This document shows positions 35,889 through 44,563 of a stretch of 64,000 nucleotides of DNA, one piece after another. Numbering within the stretch: position 1 is the first letter of the stretch; each line of letters starts with the position of its first letter. The DNA comes from Polaromonas sp. YR568 (lineage in GTDB: Bacteria > Pseudomonadota > Gammaproteobacteria > Burkholderiales > Burkholderiaceae_C). The notes below the pieces were generated by a model. The model saw only the letters and a list, made by a program, of their open reading frames with translations, had not been told where the DNA came from and did no database searches. Made by a program: the position numbers and the translations under genes. The DNA is taken from contig CAMCUN010000007.1 in NCBI GenBank assembly GCA_945878995.1, positions 1 through 64,000 on the forward strand, read 5' to 3'.

Positions 35889-36866
35889 ATGCATATTCCC
35901 TCACGCCGAACAGCCCTTCGCGCTTGCTTGCTGGGCATGATGACGACCCCTTTGGGCGCCTTGGCCCAAGACTGGCCCAGCAAACCGATACGGGTGATCG
36001 TCAATGTCGCTGCAGGCAGCTCGCCCGACGTGCTGGGCCGCGCGGTCGCCACGCCTTTGTCGCAGGCACTGGGCATGCCGGTGCTGGTGGAAAACCGCAC
36101 TGGCGCAGGCGGCATTGTGGGTGCAGACGCGGCGGCCAAGTCCCCGGGCGACGGCCACACCTTGCTCATGGCCGCAGGCAGCACCATGGTGGTGGTGCCC
36201 ACCATCACCGCCAAACTCCCCTACGACCCGAACAAGGACCTGCTTCCCGTGGCCGCCACCGCGCGGCTGGAGCTGTTCTTGGTGGTGCGTGCCAACTCCC
36301 CCTTCCAAACTTTTGCCGATTTGCAAAAGTTTGCCCGCAGCAACCCGGGCAAGCTCAGCTATGGCAGCCCAGGCAACGGCTCGACGCCGCACATAGGCGC
36401 TGAGATGCTCAAAAGCATGGCCGGCATGTATGCGGTGCACATCCCCTACCGAGGCTCGGCCCCCGCGCTGCAAGACCTGCTGGCAGGCAACCTCGACTTT
36501 TTCTTTGACCCAGGCATTGCCGCGCCCCACATCCGCTCTGGCGCTTTGCGCTTGCTGGCCGTGGGCAGCACCAAGCGGTCATTTCTTTACCCGGACACGC
36601 CCACTTTGGATGAGCTGGGGCTCAAAGGCTATGACGGGGGGTCCACCCACAGTTTTTATGCCCCGGCTGGTACACCCCAGGCCGTGATCGAGCGGCTGAA
36701 CCGCGAGATCAACCGCATCTTGGTCACACCAGCGCTCACGCAAGTCATTCGCGGTCTGGGAGCTGAGGCAACTCCTTTGACGCCGGCCCAACTGCTGGCA
36801 CTCAATGCCGCCGACACACGTCGTTATGCGGCCATCATCAAGGAAAAAGGCATCAAGGGCGATTGA
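35889..36866 (+). CDS. Bug/TctC-family periplasmic binding protein 4 (tandem copy B)
   Basis: 325 residues, duplicate of the preceding gene; starts are 1074 bp apart and even the AAAGGAGACT leader is conserved. Differences cluster in the signal peptide and the first 60 residues; a long central stretch is unchanged at protein level. Substitutions near the predicted binding pocket are few (for example Tyr to His in GDGYTLL, Ala to Thr in ENRAGAG), so ligand range may overlap. The pair is followed by convergent genes. Confidence 0.92.
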   Translation: MHIPSRRTALRACLLGMMTTPLGALAQDWPSKPIRVIVNVAAGSSPDVLGRAVATPLSQALGMPVLVENRTGAGGIVGADAAAKSPGDGHTLLMAAGSTMVVVPTITAKLPYDPNKDLLPVAATARLELFLVVRANSPFQTFADLQKFARSNPGKLSYGSPGNGSTPHIGAEMLKSMAGMYAVHIPYRGSAPALQDLLAGNLDFFFDPGIAAPHIRSGALRLLAVGSTKRSFLYPDTPTLDELGLKGYDGGSTHSFYAPAGTPQAVIERLNREINRILVTPALTQVIRGLGAEATPLTPAQLLALNAADTRRYAAIIKEKGIKGD

Positions 36867-36922
36867 TGTGCGGGGCAGGACCCCGTGCGCCCACAACCGC
36901 CCTCAAGCCCCACGGCATTGAT

Positions 36923-36966
36923 CTGTGAGGTCAGCCTAGCCTGAGCAGCGGCGGGCGACCTCACAG
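36923..36966. terminator. inverted repeat CTGTGAGGTC-N24-GACCTCACAG between convergent Bug genes
   Basis: Perfect 10-bp arms (36923-36932 and 36957-36966) in the 118-bp gap between two convergent genes. A second small hairpin CGGGG-CAGGA-CCCCG lies at 36871-36885. Together they look like a bidirectional terminator region. Confidence 0.5.
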
Positions 36967-36984
36967 GCCAGCAGTCAAGTCAAT

Positions 36985-37974
36985 TTACTCAGCCTGGATG
37001 TTGTTGTCTTTGATGGCTTTGCCGTAGCGGGCCAACTGGTCACGCACCAAGTTGGTGGTCTGCTCAGGACGCAGGCCATTGGCTTTGAGGCCCAGTCCAG
37101 CGAAACGGGCTTTGACTTCGGGGTCGGCCAAGGCCTTGACCACTTCGCTTTGCAGGCGGTCGACAATGGGTTTAGGTGTGCCTTTGGGAGCAGCCAGAGA
37201 GAACCAAGTGCTGAAGTCAAAGCCTTGAATGCCTTGCTCTTTCATGGTGGGGGCCTCTGGATACTCGCTGTTGCGTGCGTCAGAAAGGACGCCAATCATG
37301 CGCAACTTGCCGCCCTTGAGCAGCGCTGACACGGTGGCAATGCCCTGGAAGGCCACGTCGATCTGGCCGCCGGCCACGTCCAGTGCGGCTTGGCTGGCGC
37401 CTCGGTAGGGCACGTGCTTCATTTCGATGCCCGTGTGCGCGGTGAACAAGGCGCCGGCCAGGTGCTGGGGGCTGCCGTTGCCACCCGAGGAGTAGGTGAG
37501 CTTGCCGGGCGAGGCCTTGGCGGCTGCCACCAGCTCGCTGGTGGATTTGTAGGGCGAGGTGGTGGCCACGGAAATCGAGAACTCGATGGTGGCCACTTGC
37601 GAGATGTGGGCAAAGTCGGTGACAGGGTTGAACGGGGTGTTGCGGTTCAGGTTGGGCACCATGGTCAACAAGCTGTCGTTGAAGCCGCCCAGGGTGTAGC
37701 CGTCGGCGGGCGATTTGGCCACGCGCTCGGCGCCTATCAAGCCCGAGGCGCCAGTGATGTTTTCGATCACAAAAGGCTGGCCCAAGCTGACAGACATTTT
37801 TTGCGCCAGGATTCGCGCAGCCACGTCCACCGCGCTGCCCGCGGCCAGGGGCACGATCAGGCGAATGGGCTTGTCGGGGTAATTGCTTTGAGCATGGGCA
37901 GGCAAGGCAAAAGCCAGGCTAGCGGTGGCCAAGCACAGGGCCGTGCGGCGGTTCAATGGGGTGCGAGTGGTCAT
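36985..37974 (-). CDS. Bug/TctC-family periplasmic binding protein 5
   Basis: 329 residues. Signal peptide with NRRTALCLATASLAFAL and cleavage near AHAQ; mature FPDKP-type start as NYPDKPIRLIVPLAAGSAVD, then ENITGASGLIGAERVAKSPADGYTL and HVPYRGASQ. ATG 37974 is used; the frame is open 32 codons further upstream. It is the last gene of the molybdenum hydroxylase/amidohydrolase operon, 58 bp after the amidohydrolase, so its ligand is probably the aromatic or heterocyclic acid degraded there. Confidence 0.92.
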   Translation of the reverse strand: MTTRTPLNRRTALCLATASLAFALPAHAQSNYPDKPIRLIVPLAAGSAVDVAARILAQKMSVSLGQPFVIENITGASGLIGAERVAKSPADGYTLGGFNDSLLTMVPNLNRNTPFNPVTDFAHISQVATIEFSISVATTSPYKSTSELVAAAKASPGKLTYSSGGNGSPQHLAGALFTAHTGIEMKHVPYRGASQAALDVAGGQIDVAFQGIATVSALLKGGKLRMIGVLSDARNSEYPEAPTMKEQGIQGFDFSTWFSLAAPKGTPKPIVDRLQSEVVKALADPEVKARFAGLGLKANGLRPEQTTNLVRDQLARYGKAIKDNNIQAE

Positions 37975-38032
37975 GTTGTCTCTCTGTGTGTTGAATAAAA
38001 AACGCTGAATGGAAAACTTGGGCGCGTGTGCG

Positions 38033-39148
38033 TCAAGGCGCAAGGCCCAGCACGCGAATGGCGTTTTCACCCAAGATGGCCAGGCGATCGTCGTCGCTGA
38101 GCTCGGGGGTGGCCATGACGTGGCCCACCGGGTCTTCTTCCCAGGGGATGGGGTGGTCGGTGCCTATCATGATTTGGCTGGCGCCGACTTCAGCGGTCAA
38201 ATGCCGCAGGGCTTCGCCCGTGAAGACCAGCGAGTCAAAGTAAATTTGCCGGATGTACTCGGTGGGCTTTTTCTTGAGCACGATCTCGGGGTTGCAGTTT
38301 TGCGGCGAGACAAAGCAGCTGCGGTCCATGCGCGGTGCGTAGGAGCCCAAAAATCCACCACCGTGGGCGCCCAGCACCTTGAGCTCGGGGAACTTGTCGA
38401 ACACGCCTTCAAAAATGAGCTTTTGCAGGGCAATGGTGGTGTCCAGCGGGTTGCCAATCACATTGGACAGCCAGCCGTTGCCCTTGAAGCGCGCTTGCAA
38501 TTCGGGCGTGCTTTGCGGATGCACAAACAGCATCACACCCAGCTCTTGGGCCTTGGCCAGCACCGGATGAAACTGCGGGTGCGCAAAGTCGATGCCGGCC
38601 ACGTTGCCGCCTATGGCCGCGCCCTTGAGGCCTTGCTTTTTCACGGCTTCATCCAGCATGGCCACGGCCAAGTCAGGAAACTGCATGGGCAGCGAGGCAA
38701 AGGCGGCCAGGCGCTTGGGCTGGCGGGCCGAGAGTTCGGCCAAATTGCTGTTGTGGATGCGGCAAATCGCCTCGGCGGTGTCGCGGTCTTTTTTGTACCA
38801 AAAGGGGTTGATGCTCAGCACCTGCATGTCCACGCCCATGCGGTCCATGGCCTCCAGCCGGGCCGCCAGTTGCTGGTCGACCTGCAAAAAATGCTCGGGC
38901 ACGCCCTTGACGGGGGGCAGCACGGCTTTGGCCTCCTCGCCCATGAGGTCGATGGCCGCCTGAAAGTAGCAATGCGCGTGCACATCCACGGTGCGGGCTT
39001 TTTGGCCTTTGAGCACCACAGGCGCGCGGCCTTGGGGCTCAGCTCCTCCGCCGCCTGCGGGGACGATGGGCAGGCCGGAGCAGCTGCAAAACCAAAAGCA
39101 GCCTGGGCCGTGGGATTGGACCGAAGGGAAAAGGCGGTTGTGAAGCAT
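38033..39148 (-). CDS. amidohydrolase-2 / ACMSD-like metal-dependent decarboxylase or hydrolase
   Basis: 371 residues. Metal-site motifs of the amidohydrolase-2 family are present: VDVHAHCY (His57, His59), LFVHPQS, VLGAHGGGFLGS and the aspartate in MIGTDHPIPW. Members decarboxylate aromatic or muconate-type acids (ACMSD, gamma-resorcylate decarboxylase) or hydrolyse lactones. The N-terminal 45 residues are Cys- and Gly-rich and less conserved, so the true start may lie further in. It is 48 bp downstream of the 2Fe-2S subunit. The combination suggests ring hydroxylation followed by decarboxylation or hydrolysis. Confidence 0.88.
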   Translation of the reverse strand: MLHNRLFPSVQSHGPGCFWFCSCSGLPIVPAGGGGAEPQGRAPVVLKGQKARTVDVHAHCYFQAAIDLMGEEAKAVLPPVKGVPEHFLQVDQQLAARLEAMDRMGVDMQVLSINPFWYKKDRDTAEAICRIHNSNLAELSARQPKRLAAFASLPMQFPDLAVAMLDEAVKKQGLKGAAIGGNVAGIDFAHPQFHPVLAKAQELGVMLFVHPQSTPELQARFKGNGWLSNVIGNPLDTTIALQKLIFEGVFDKFPELKVLGAHGGGFLGSYAPRMDRSCFVSPQNCNPEIVLKKKPTEYIRQIYFDSLVFTGEALRHLTAEVGASQIMIGTDHPIPWEEDPVGHVMATPELSDDDRLAILGENAIRVLGLAP

Positions 39149-39196
39149 GGGAAGGTGAGGCTTAAAGAGCGGCCAAAGTGGCGGGAATGAGAAAAA

Positions 39197-39670
39197 TCAG
39201 GCGGCCTTGGCCAACTGCTGGGCGGCTTTTTCAATGGCGCGCATCATGCGGTTGTGTGCGCCGCAGCGGCACAGGTGCTTGTCCAGCGCTTGGGCAATGT
39301 CTTGCCGGCTGGGCGTGGGGTTGACGGCCAACAGCGCGCTGGCCGAGGTCAAGATGCCAGAGACGCAGTAGCCGCATTGGGCTGCGCGCTCTTCAATGAA
39401 GGCGGTTTGCAGCGCATGCGGCACAGCGGGTGTACCCAGGCCTTCAAGCGTTGTGACTTGGCTGCCCTCGACAGACCACACGGGCAGGTTGCACGAGGTT
39501 TGCGGACGGCCATCGACCAGCACCATGCACGCGCCGCACTCGCCCTGGCCGCAGCCGAATTTGGGGCCGTTCAGGCCCAACTCGCCGCGCAAAACCGACA
39601 ACAAATGGGCCTGGGGGTCACCGTCAAAGCGCACAGCTTGTTGGTTGACATGAAACATCGGTGAGGTCAC
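39197..39670 (-). CDS. [2Fe-2S] subunit of a molybdenum hydroxylase
   Basis: 157 residues, CoxS/IorA-type. The plant-ferredoxin cluster cysteines are Cys40, Cys45, Cys48 and Cys60 (FGCGQGECGACMV, TSCNLPVW); the second cluster uses Cys99, Cys102, Cys134 and Cys136 (AAQCGYCVSG, HLCRCGAH). It carries electrons from the molybdenum site. The partner is the large subunit 45 bp upstream. No FAD (CoxM-like) subunit follows, so electrons must go to another acceptor, as with isoquinoline oxidoreductase and nicotinate dehydrogenase type enzymes. Confidence 0.94.
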   Translation of the reverse strand: MTSPMFHVNQQAVRFDGDPQAHLLSVLRGELGLNGPKFGCGQGECGACMVLVDGRPQTSCNLPVWSVEGSQVTTLEGLGTPAVPHALQTAFIEERAAQCGYCVSGILTSASALLAVNPTPSRQDIAQALDKHLCRCGAHNRMMRAIEKAAQQLAKAA

Positions 39671-39715
39671 GGGGGGCTCCGAAAGGGGTGTGGCCAGAAA
39701 GAAGTCAAAAACCGT

Positions 39716-41923
39716 TCAAGTCGCGTCGGCCGCATGCACGGCGAGCAACAAGTTGTCAGGGCTCAAGGGCAGCTCGCGCACTCGCACACCCAGCGCCTGG
39801 CAGACGGCGTTGCCCAGCGCGCCGACCACAGGGCCGTGGGCCGCCTCGCCCGCGCCAAGCGGCGCTTGGTCTGGGCGGTCAATCACATGCACGCGCACCT
39901 CGGGCACCTCGGCAAAGCGCAGCAAGGGGTAAGTCACCCAGTCGATGGAGGTGACGCCTTGGGCATCAAAGCTCACCTGCTCCTTGAGCGCCCAGCTGGT
40001 GGCTTGCACCGCGCCGCCTTCAATTTGGTTGATGACGCCGTCCAGGTCCACCACCATGCCCACGTCGACCGCCAAGTCAATCTGCAGCACGCGCACCTGG
40101 TCGCTCACTTGCACACGGGCAATGGCCGCGCACCAGGCGCCTGAATTTTTGTACCGCGCCCAGGCTAGGCCCTGGCCCACGCCTTCAGGCTCTTTTTGGC
40201 CCCACCAGCTGGACTGCGAGGTGACTTTTTCCAGCACGGCCAAGGCGCGCGGGTCCTCTAAGTGCTGCTGGCGAAAGGCCAGCGGGTCTTGGCCGCATTT
40301 CAAAGCCAGCTCGTCGACAAAAGACTCGATGGCGAACACATTGGCAAAAGCACCCAGCGCCCGCATGGCCGAGGTGCGCAAGGGCATGACCGTCAGCCGA
40401 TGGTTGAGCACCTGTAGGTTGGGCACCTTGTAGGCGGGCACCGCATTGCGCTCGGCCCCGCCGCCGGCGGCCAAAGGCGGGTTGACGGGAATGGGCATGG
40501 CCGTGGCCTGCTCTCTTTGGGTGGCGGCCAAAAGCGCAGGCGCAGCCGCACGGCCGGGGCGCGTGCTGTAGCCGTTGGCCCAGAGTGCATGCTGCCAATG
40601 GCTGATGCGGCCTTGCTCGTCCACTCGGGCGTGCAGCGCCACGCGCTGGGCCGACGCAAAAGGACTGTGCGTCAATTCATCAGACCTGGACCACAGCACC
40701 CGCACCGGTTGCCCGGGGCAGCGCAGGGCCATGAGCACGGCGTCAAAGGCCGCGTCGTCGGCGCCGTTGTGGCCGTAGCAGCCCGCACTCTCCACATGGC
40801 GCACCACAATCTGCTCTTTGGCCACGGGGGTGGCTTCAAGCGCCAAGGCCTTGACCAAGTCGTCGCGCAGGTTGTGGATGCCCTGGCTGTGACTCCACAC
40901 CTCCAAGCGGTGGCCGTCCCACAAAGCAATGGCGCAAGACGTGGCAATGGAGGCGTGGGCCAAGTAAGGCTTGAGGTAGACCGCGCTGTGCTGCAGGCCG
41001 TCCTTGGGCCAGTCTTCAAAGGCCAGTCCGCGCTCGGCGGTGACCGTGGTGTGGTGAGGTGCGTTTAGCAAAAACTCAGCCAGGGCGTGCTGATCGGGCA
41101 AGGGGCTGCCCGCTTGCCAGCGCAGCTGGGCCGCGAGCTTGGCGCTGGCGGCCTCGGCCTGGCGCTCCTCTGGGGCGACCACGGCCACAAAGCGGCCGTC
41201 GCGCCAGGCGCGCACCTCCTCGCCCAAGGCTGCTGCAGCCTCGGCGGGCCAATGCGCCAAGGTCGCGTCCAGTGTGGGCGGGCGCAGCACCCGGCCGTGC
41301 AACATGCCAGGCAAAAGCAGGTCTGCAATGAAACGGGCATGACCAAACACCTTGTCGGCCAGGTCCAAGCGGGGTGGCTTGGCTTGGCCCATCAAGCGCC
41401 TGTCTTGAGGCGCCTTGGGCTGGGCAGAGAGCGGGCATTCGATGTCCAAGTCCACGCCTTGCAGAAAGCTGGCGTAGTGGCCCAGCTCTGCGCCTTGGGC
41501 CGAGTAAAACACCCCTTCGCGCACGGAGATGGACGCCAGCTCTTGGCCAGACAACTCGGCCGCACGCCGCAGGGCCATGGCCCGCACCTCGGCGCAGGCT
41601 TGGCGCAAGGCGCCGCCGCTGTCTTGCACCGACAAGCTGCCCGAGGTCACGCCCTCGTCGGGGCCGTGGGCGGTGTTGGCGCTGTGCATGCGCACGGCCG
41701 ACCAAGGCACATCGAGCTCTTCGGCCACGATGAGCTGCAAAGCCGTCAAGATGCCCTGCCCCATTTCCACCTTGCCAACGAAGACCTGCACCTGGCCGGG
41801 CTGGCTCACATCGAGCCACTGGGCCAAGCGGCGGTTGGTGTGCAAGCTGCCGGGCAGCTGGGGGCTGCCGTCTTGCCGGTCAATGACAAAACCACGGATG
41901 GCTGGGGGGTTGGCGGTGGTCAT
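39716..41923 (-). CDS. molybdopterin-binding subunit of a xanthine dehydrogenase-family hydroxylase (IorB-like)
   Basis: 735 residues, the Mo-cofactor subunit of aldehyde oxidase/xanthine dehydrogenase-type enzymes that hydroxylate N-heterocycles or aldehydes with water. Landmarks: VFVGKVEMGQGILTALQLI near 50-68, GCYGHNGADDAAFDAVL, and the active-site Glu in GAGEAAHGPVVGALGNA near the end. No twin-arginine leader is seen, in contrast to many isoquinoline-type subunits. The start may be 41923 or 6 bp upstream. It is the first gene of the operon, facing an AT-rich promoter region at 42091-42116. Substrate unknown. Confidence 0.92.
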   Translation of the reverse strand: MTTANPPAIRGFVIDRQDGSPQLPGSLHTNRRLAQWLDVSQPGQVQVFVGKVEMGQGILTALQLIVAEELDVPWSAVRMHSANTAHGPDEGVTSGSLSVQDSGGALRQACAEVRAMALRRAAELSGQELASISVREGVFYSAQGAELGHYASFLQGVDLDIECPLSAQPKAPQDRRLMGQAKPPRLDLADKVFGHARFIADLLLPGMLHGRVLRPPTLDATLAHWPAEAAAALGEEVRAWRDGRFVAVVAPEERQAEAASAKLAAQLRWQAGSPLPDQHALAEFLLNAPHHTTVTAERGLAFEDWPKDGLQHSAVYLKPYLAHASIATSCAIALWDGHRLEVWSHSQGIHNLRDDLVKALALEATPVAKEQIVVRHVESAGCYGHNGADDAAFDAVLMALRCPGQPVRVLWSRSDELTHSPFASAQRVALHARVDEQGRISHWQHALWANGYSTRPGRAAAPALLAATQREQATAMPIPVNPPLAAGGGAERNAVPAYKVPNLQVLNHRLTVMPLRTSAMRALGAFANVFAIESFVDELALKCGQDPLAFRQQHLEDPRALAVLEKVTSQSSWWGQKEPEGVGQGLAWARYKNSGAWCAAIARVQVSDQVRVLQIDLAVDVGMVVDLDGVINQIEGGAVQATSWALKEQVSFDAQGVTSIDWVTYPLLRFAEVPEVRVHVIDRPDQAPLGAGEAAHGPVVGALGNAVCQALGVRVRELPLSPDNLLLAVHAADAT

Positions 41924-42090
41924 GGGCAAATTGTTGGCGTCAGGCTCACGCGCCAGAGGGCGCAGAAATCGGGCAAGAGGGGTTCAGGAAGCGAGGGACA
42001 AAGAAAATGAGGGCACACAGGCTGCAAGGGATAGCACATCGGCATGTCTGGCGGCTTGACACCATCAGCACACGGGTCAGACCGAGTGAC

Positions 42091-42116
42091 TGATAAATAT
42101 AAATATTGTATAAAAG
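42091..42116. promoter_or_regulatory. AT-rich promoter-like segment between the Mo hydroxylase operon and the crotonase
   Basis: A 26-bp stretch almost free of G/C (TGATAAATAT followed by AAATATTGTATAAAA) in an otherwise GC-rich 615-bp gap (41924-42538). It holds several TATAAT-like hexamers on both strands and could drive the minus-strand operon, the plus-strand crotonase, or both. The rest of the gap is occupied by a MITE-like element at 42259-42493. Confidence 0.45.
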
Positions 42117-42258
42117 CGTCCTGTCCTGGTCCAATATCAATTGCACTGTTTGCAATAGCAATGTTGGATGGCAGAGATCAGGGTAAACCAGAGCCAGCTT
42201 GGCGAAGGCGGGCTGCGGTGACGGCTTGGACCGCCACCCTGCAGCAAGGAGGACTGAT

Positions 42259-42493
42259 CCTAAACCCGGCAGTTGGCCGCTTGCTTCCGCTTCAAACACT
42301 TGATGAATCAAACACTTGCGCTCACGGCGACCTTCACCTCATGGGTGAAAGCGCTGCACGGCCGCAGGTCTGCCGCTTCAGGCCTCTGGCGTTGTTGCTC
42401 GCACCCCCCGGACAGGCAGTCCGGGGGGCACTCGCGCCTAGCCAGAGACCTGCTTCGTCAGCCCCTCGGCCCCGCCCAACTGCCGGATTTAGG
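42259..42493. mobile_element. 235-bp MITE-like element with 18-bp inverted repeats and CTGAT target duplication
   Basis: Left end CCTAAACCCGGCAGTTGG (42259-42276) and right end CCAACTGCCGGATTTAGG (42476-42493) are inverted repeats with one mismatch. Directly outside both is the 5-bp direct repeat CTGAT (42254-42258 and 42494-42498), a target-site duplication. Inside are an 11-bp direct repeat TCAAACACTTG (42292, 42308) and a perfect hairpin, 10-bp stem and AGGCA loop (42404-42428). There is no room for a transposase, so the element would have been moved by a full-length relative elsewhere. The CCT ends and 5-bp duplication resemble IS1380-type ends, but the family is uncertain. It sits 45 bp upstream of the next gene. 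Confidence 0.85.
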
Positions 42494-42538
42494 CTGATAA
42501 AGTGGTTTGCATTTAAGCAGCTTCAAAAAGGTTTGACC

Positions 42539-43369
42539 ATGTTCCAAGGCACACGCGTGGATTGCGTTTTAGAGGGCGGAGTCGCCCTGGTTCGCCTGTT
42601 CAACCCCAACCAGGGTTTGATGGACGAGGCCACGGAAAACGAGCTCTTGGATGTGTTGGCTCGCCTGGATGACAAACTGACATGGCCAGAGGGTCGGGTG
42701 GTGATTCTGACCGGGCGCGACGAGGGCGTGTTTGTGCGCCACTACGACGTGGCTGTGCTGCACCAACGGGCCCAAGCCATGGCCTCGCGTGGCAAGCGCT
42801 TTAAGCTAGACCGCCCTGTGCCGCAAGGCGGCATTCACCGCTGCATGGACGTGATTGAGCGCAGCGATCTGATCTTTATTGCTGCGCTCAACGGTGTGGC
42901 CATGGGGGGCGGTTTTGAGCTCGCCTTGGCCTGCGATTTGCGCATTGTGCAGTCGGGTGATTTCCAGCTGGGCCTGCCCGAACTGAACCTGGGTTTGCTG
43001 CCAGGCGCAGGCGGCACGCAAGCCCTGGCCCGCCTGCTGGGCACCAGCGCGGCCTTGCATTGCTTGCTCACTGCCCATGTCTTTGACCCGCAAGAGTTGG
43101 TGCAGTTGCGCTTGGCCAGCGCTTGTGTGGAAAACGCCCTGGCCCACGCACAAGCCTTGGCCAAGCAGTTGCAAGCGGTGCCCGCACGGGCCTGCGCGCA
43201 CATCAAACAACTGGTGCGCCAAGCACCTGGCTGGTCGCAAGAGCAAGGCCGCGCCAATGAGCGCACGCTGTTTTGCGACTGCATGATCGATGCTCAGGCC
43301 CTGCCCCTGATGGCCGATGTGGCCCAAGGCAGGCGAACCATTGCCGACAAGCCTGCCCAGAGCAGCTAG
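42539..43369 (+). CDS. enoyl-CoA hydratase/isomerase (crotonase family)
   Basis: 276 residues. Unlike the two crotonases of the mutase cluster, this one has both catalytic glutamates: Glu127 in GGGFELALACD and Glu148 in LGLPELNLGLLPGAGGTQ. Hydration of a 2-enoyl-CoA or double-bond isomerisation is likely. ATG 42539 is preceded by AAAAAGG; a long open frame upstream runs across the MITE-like element and is not coding. The gene is convergent with the Bug gene at 43511-44521 and appears monocistronic, with its leader altered by the element insertion. Confidence 0.9.
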   Translation: MFQGTRVDCVLEGGVALVRLFNPNQGLMDEATENELLDVLARLDDKLTWPEGRVVILTGRDEGVFVRHYDVAVLHQRAQAMASRGKRFKLDRPVPQGGIHRCMDVIERSDLIFIAALNGVAMGGGFELALACDLRIVQSGDFQLGLPELNLGLLPGAGGTQALARLLGTSAALHCLLTAHVFDPQELVQLRLASACVENALAHAQALAKQLQAVPARACAHIKQLVRQAPGWSQEQGRANERTLFCDCMIDAQALPLMADVAQGRRTIADKPAQSS

Positions 43370-43510
43370 GCCAAGCCTTGCAGCAGACTGGGTCTTTGGG
43401 CCAGACCTCAAACAGCCAGCGCCTCTGAAATGACTGACAGGCTCACTTGCTCAGCACAGGCCCAACCAAGGGCGTGTGCTGAGCTGAGCTTACTGGCTCT
43501 GAGCTGGCGT

Positions 43511-44521
43511 TCAGTCGAGCTTCACGTTGGCCGTGCGAATATAGATGCCCCAACGGTCGTACTCGTTGTTGTAGAAGCTCTGGTAGGCCTGTGGGCTCAT
43601 GCGGTCGGCCACCATGGACATTTTGCCCATGGTCTCCTTGACGCTGGGCTCGGCCATGGCAGCGTCAAAGGCTGCATTGAGCTTGGCCACAATGTCGGCT
43701 GGCGTGCCAGCTGGCGCCAAAAAGCCCAGCCAAGGCCCCATGTCAATGGCAATGCCCAGCTCTTTCATGATGGGAATGTCGGTGTAGCCAGCCAGGCGTT
43801 CGCGGGCGGTGATGACCAGCATGCGCACCAAACCGGTTTGGGCATGGCCTGCAGCCACTGGGACGGGCACGATGGCGCTGTTGATCTGGTTGGCCAGTTG
43901 CGCTTGCATCAGCGGGGCCGTGCCGTTGTAGGGCACATGGAGCAAGTTGATGCCGGCCACTTGTTTGAGCGCCTCCATGGTGATCTGGCCAGAACTGCCC
44001 AGGCCCCAGGAGCCAAATGTCAAAGGCTCTTTGGCTTCTTTCGCCATTTGCAGGAACTGCGCAAAGTTTTTAGCAGGGTGCGAGGCATGCACCACCAGCG
44101 CCAAGGGAGTAAAGCCAATGGGGGCCACCGCCACAAAGTCTTTTTTGGAGTCGTAAGGCGACTGCTTGAGGATGTGCGGCGCAATGGAGTGCGAATCGGC
44201 AGCGCCATATACCAAGGTGTAACCGTCGGCCGGGCTGCGCGCCGCAGCCAAACTGCCTATGGTGCCAATGGCGCCGGGCCGGTTGTCCACCACCACCGCC
44301 TGGCCCAGGCGCTGTGACAGCGCAGGCAGCATGGCCCGCACCAGCACGTCGCCTCCACCGCCAGCGGCCCAGGGCATGATGATGCGGATGGGCTTGTTGG
44401 GGAAGTTCGCCGCTTGGGCCCAGGCCGCAGGCGCCACGGCGCTGGCCGCGAGGCCCGCCAAGACAGTGCGGCGTGAAGGGCCAGGCAAAGGGCTGGTGTT
44501 AAATTTAATACGTGAGGTCAT
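43511..44521 (-). CDS. Bug/TctC-family periplasmic binding protein 6
   Basis: 336 residues. Twin-arginine-like signal SRRTVLAGLAAS with cleavage near AWAQA; mature NFPNKPIRIIMPWAAGGGGD, DNRPGAIGTIGS, SWGLGSSGQ and HVPYNGTAP. It is the last gene of the P450/thiolase/ligase operon, 42 bp after the thiolase gene, so its ligand may be the acid or terpenoid-like compound degraded by these enzymes. The 141 bp between it and the convergent crotonase gene show no clear terminator. Confidence 0.92.
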   Translation of the reverse strand: MTSRIKFNTSPLPGPSRRTVLAGLAASAVAPAAWAQAANFPNKPIRIIMPWAAGGGGDVLVRAMLPALSQRLGQAVVVDNRPGAIGTIGSLAAARSPADGYTLVYGAADSHSIAPHILKQSPYDSKKDFVAVAPIGFTPLALVVHASHPAKNFAQFLQMAKEAKEPLTFGSWGLGSSGQITMEALKQVAGINLLHVPYNGTAPLMQAQLANQINSAIVPVPVAAGHAQTGLVRMLVITARERLAGYTDIPIMKELGIAIDMGPWLGFLAPAGTPADIVAKLNAAFDAAMAEPSVKETMGKMSMVADRMSPQAYQSFYNNEYDRWGIYIRTANVKLD

Positions 44522-44563
44522 GCTTGTCTCCTGTGGTGGGCTAAAAAAAGTGGAAAGTTCTTG

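Noticed and set aside
42259-42493. Integron attC site
   Set aside because: Ends lack the GTTRRRY core and there is no cassette structure; the 5-bp target duplication fits a transposon instead.
42044-42538. 165-codon upstream extension of the crotonase gene
   Set aside because: Runs through the MITE-like element and has no crotonase similarity; a ribosome binding site precedes ATG 42539.
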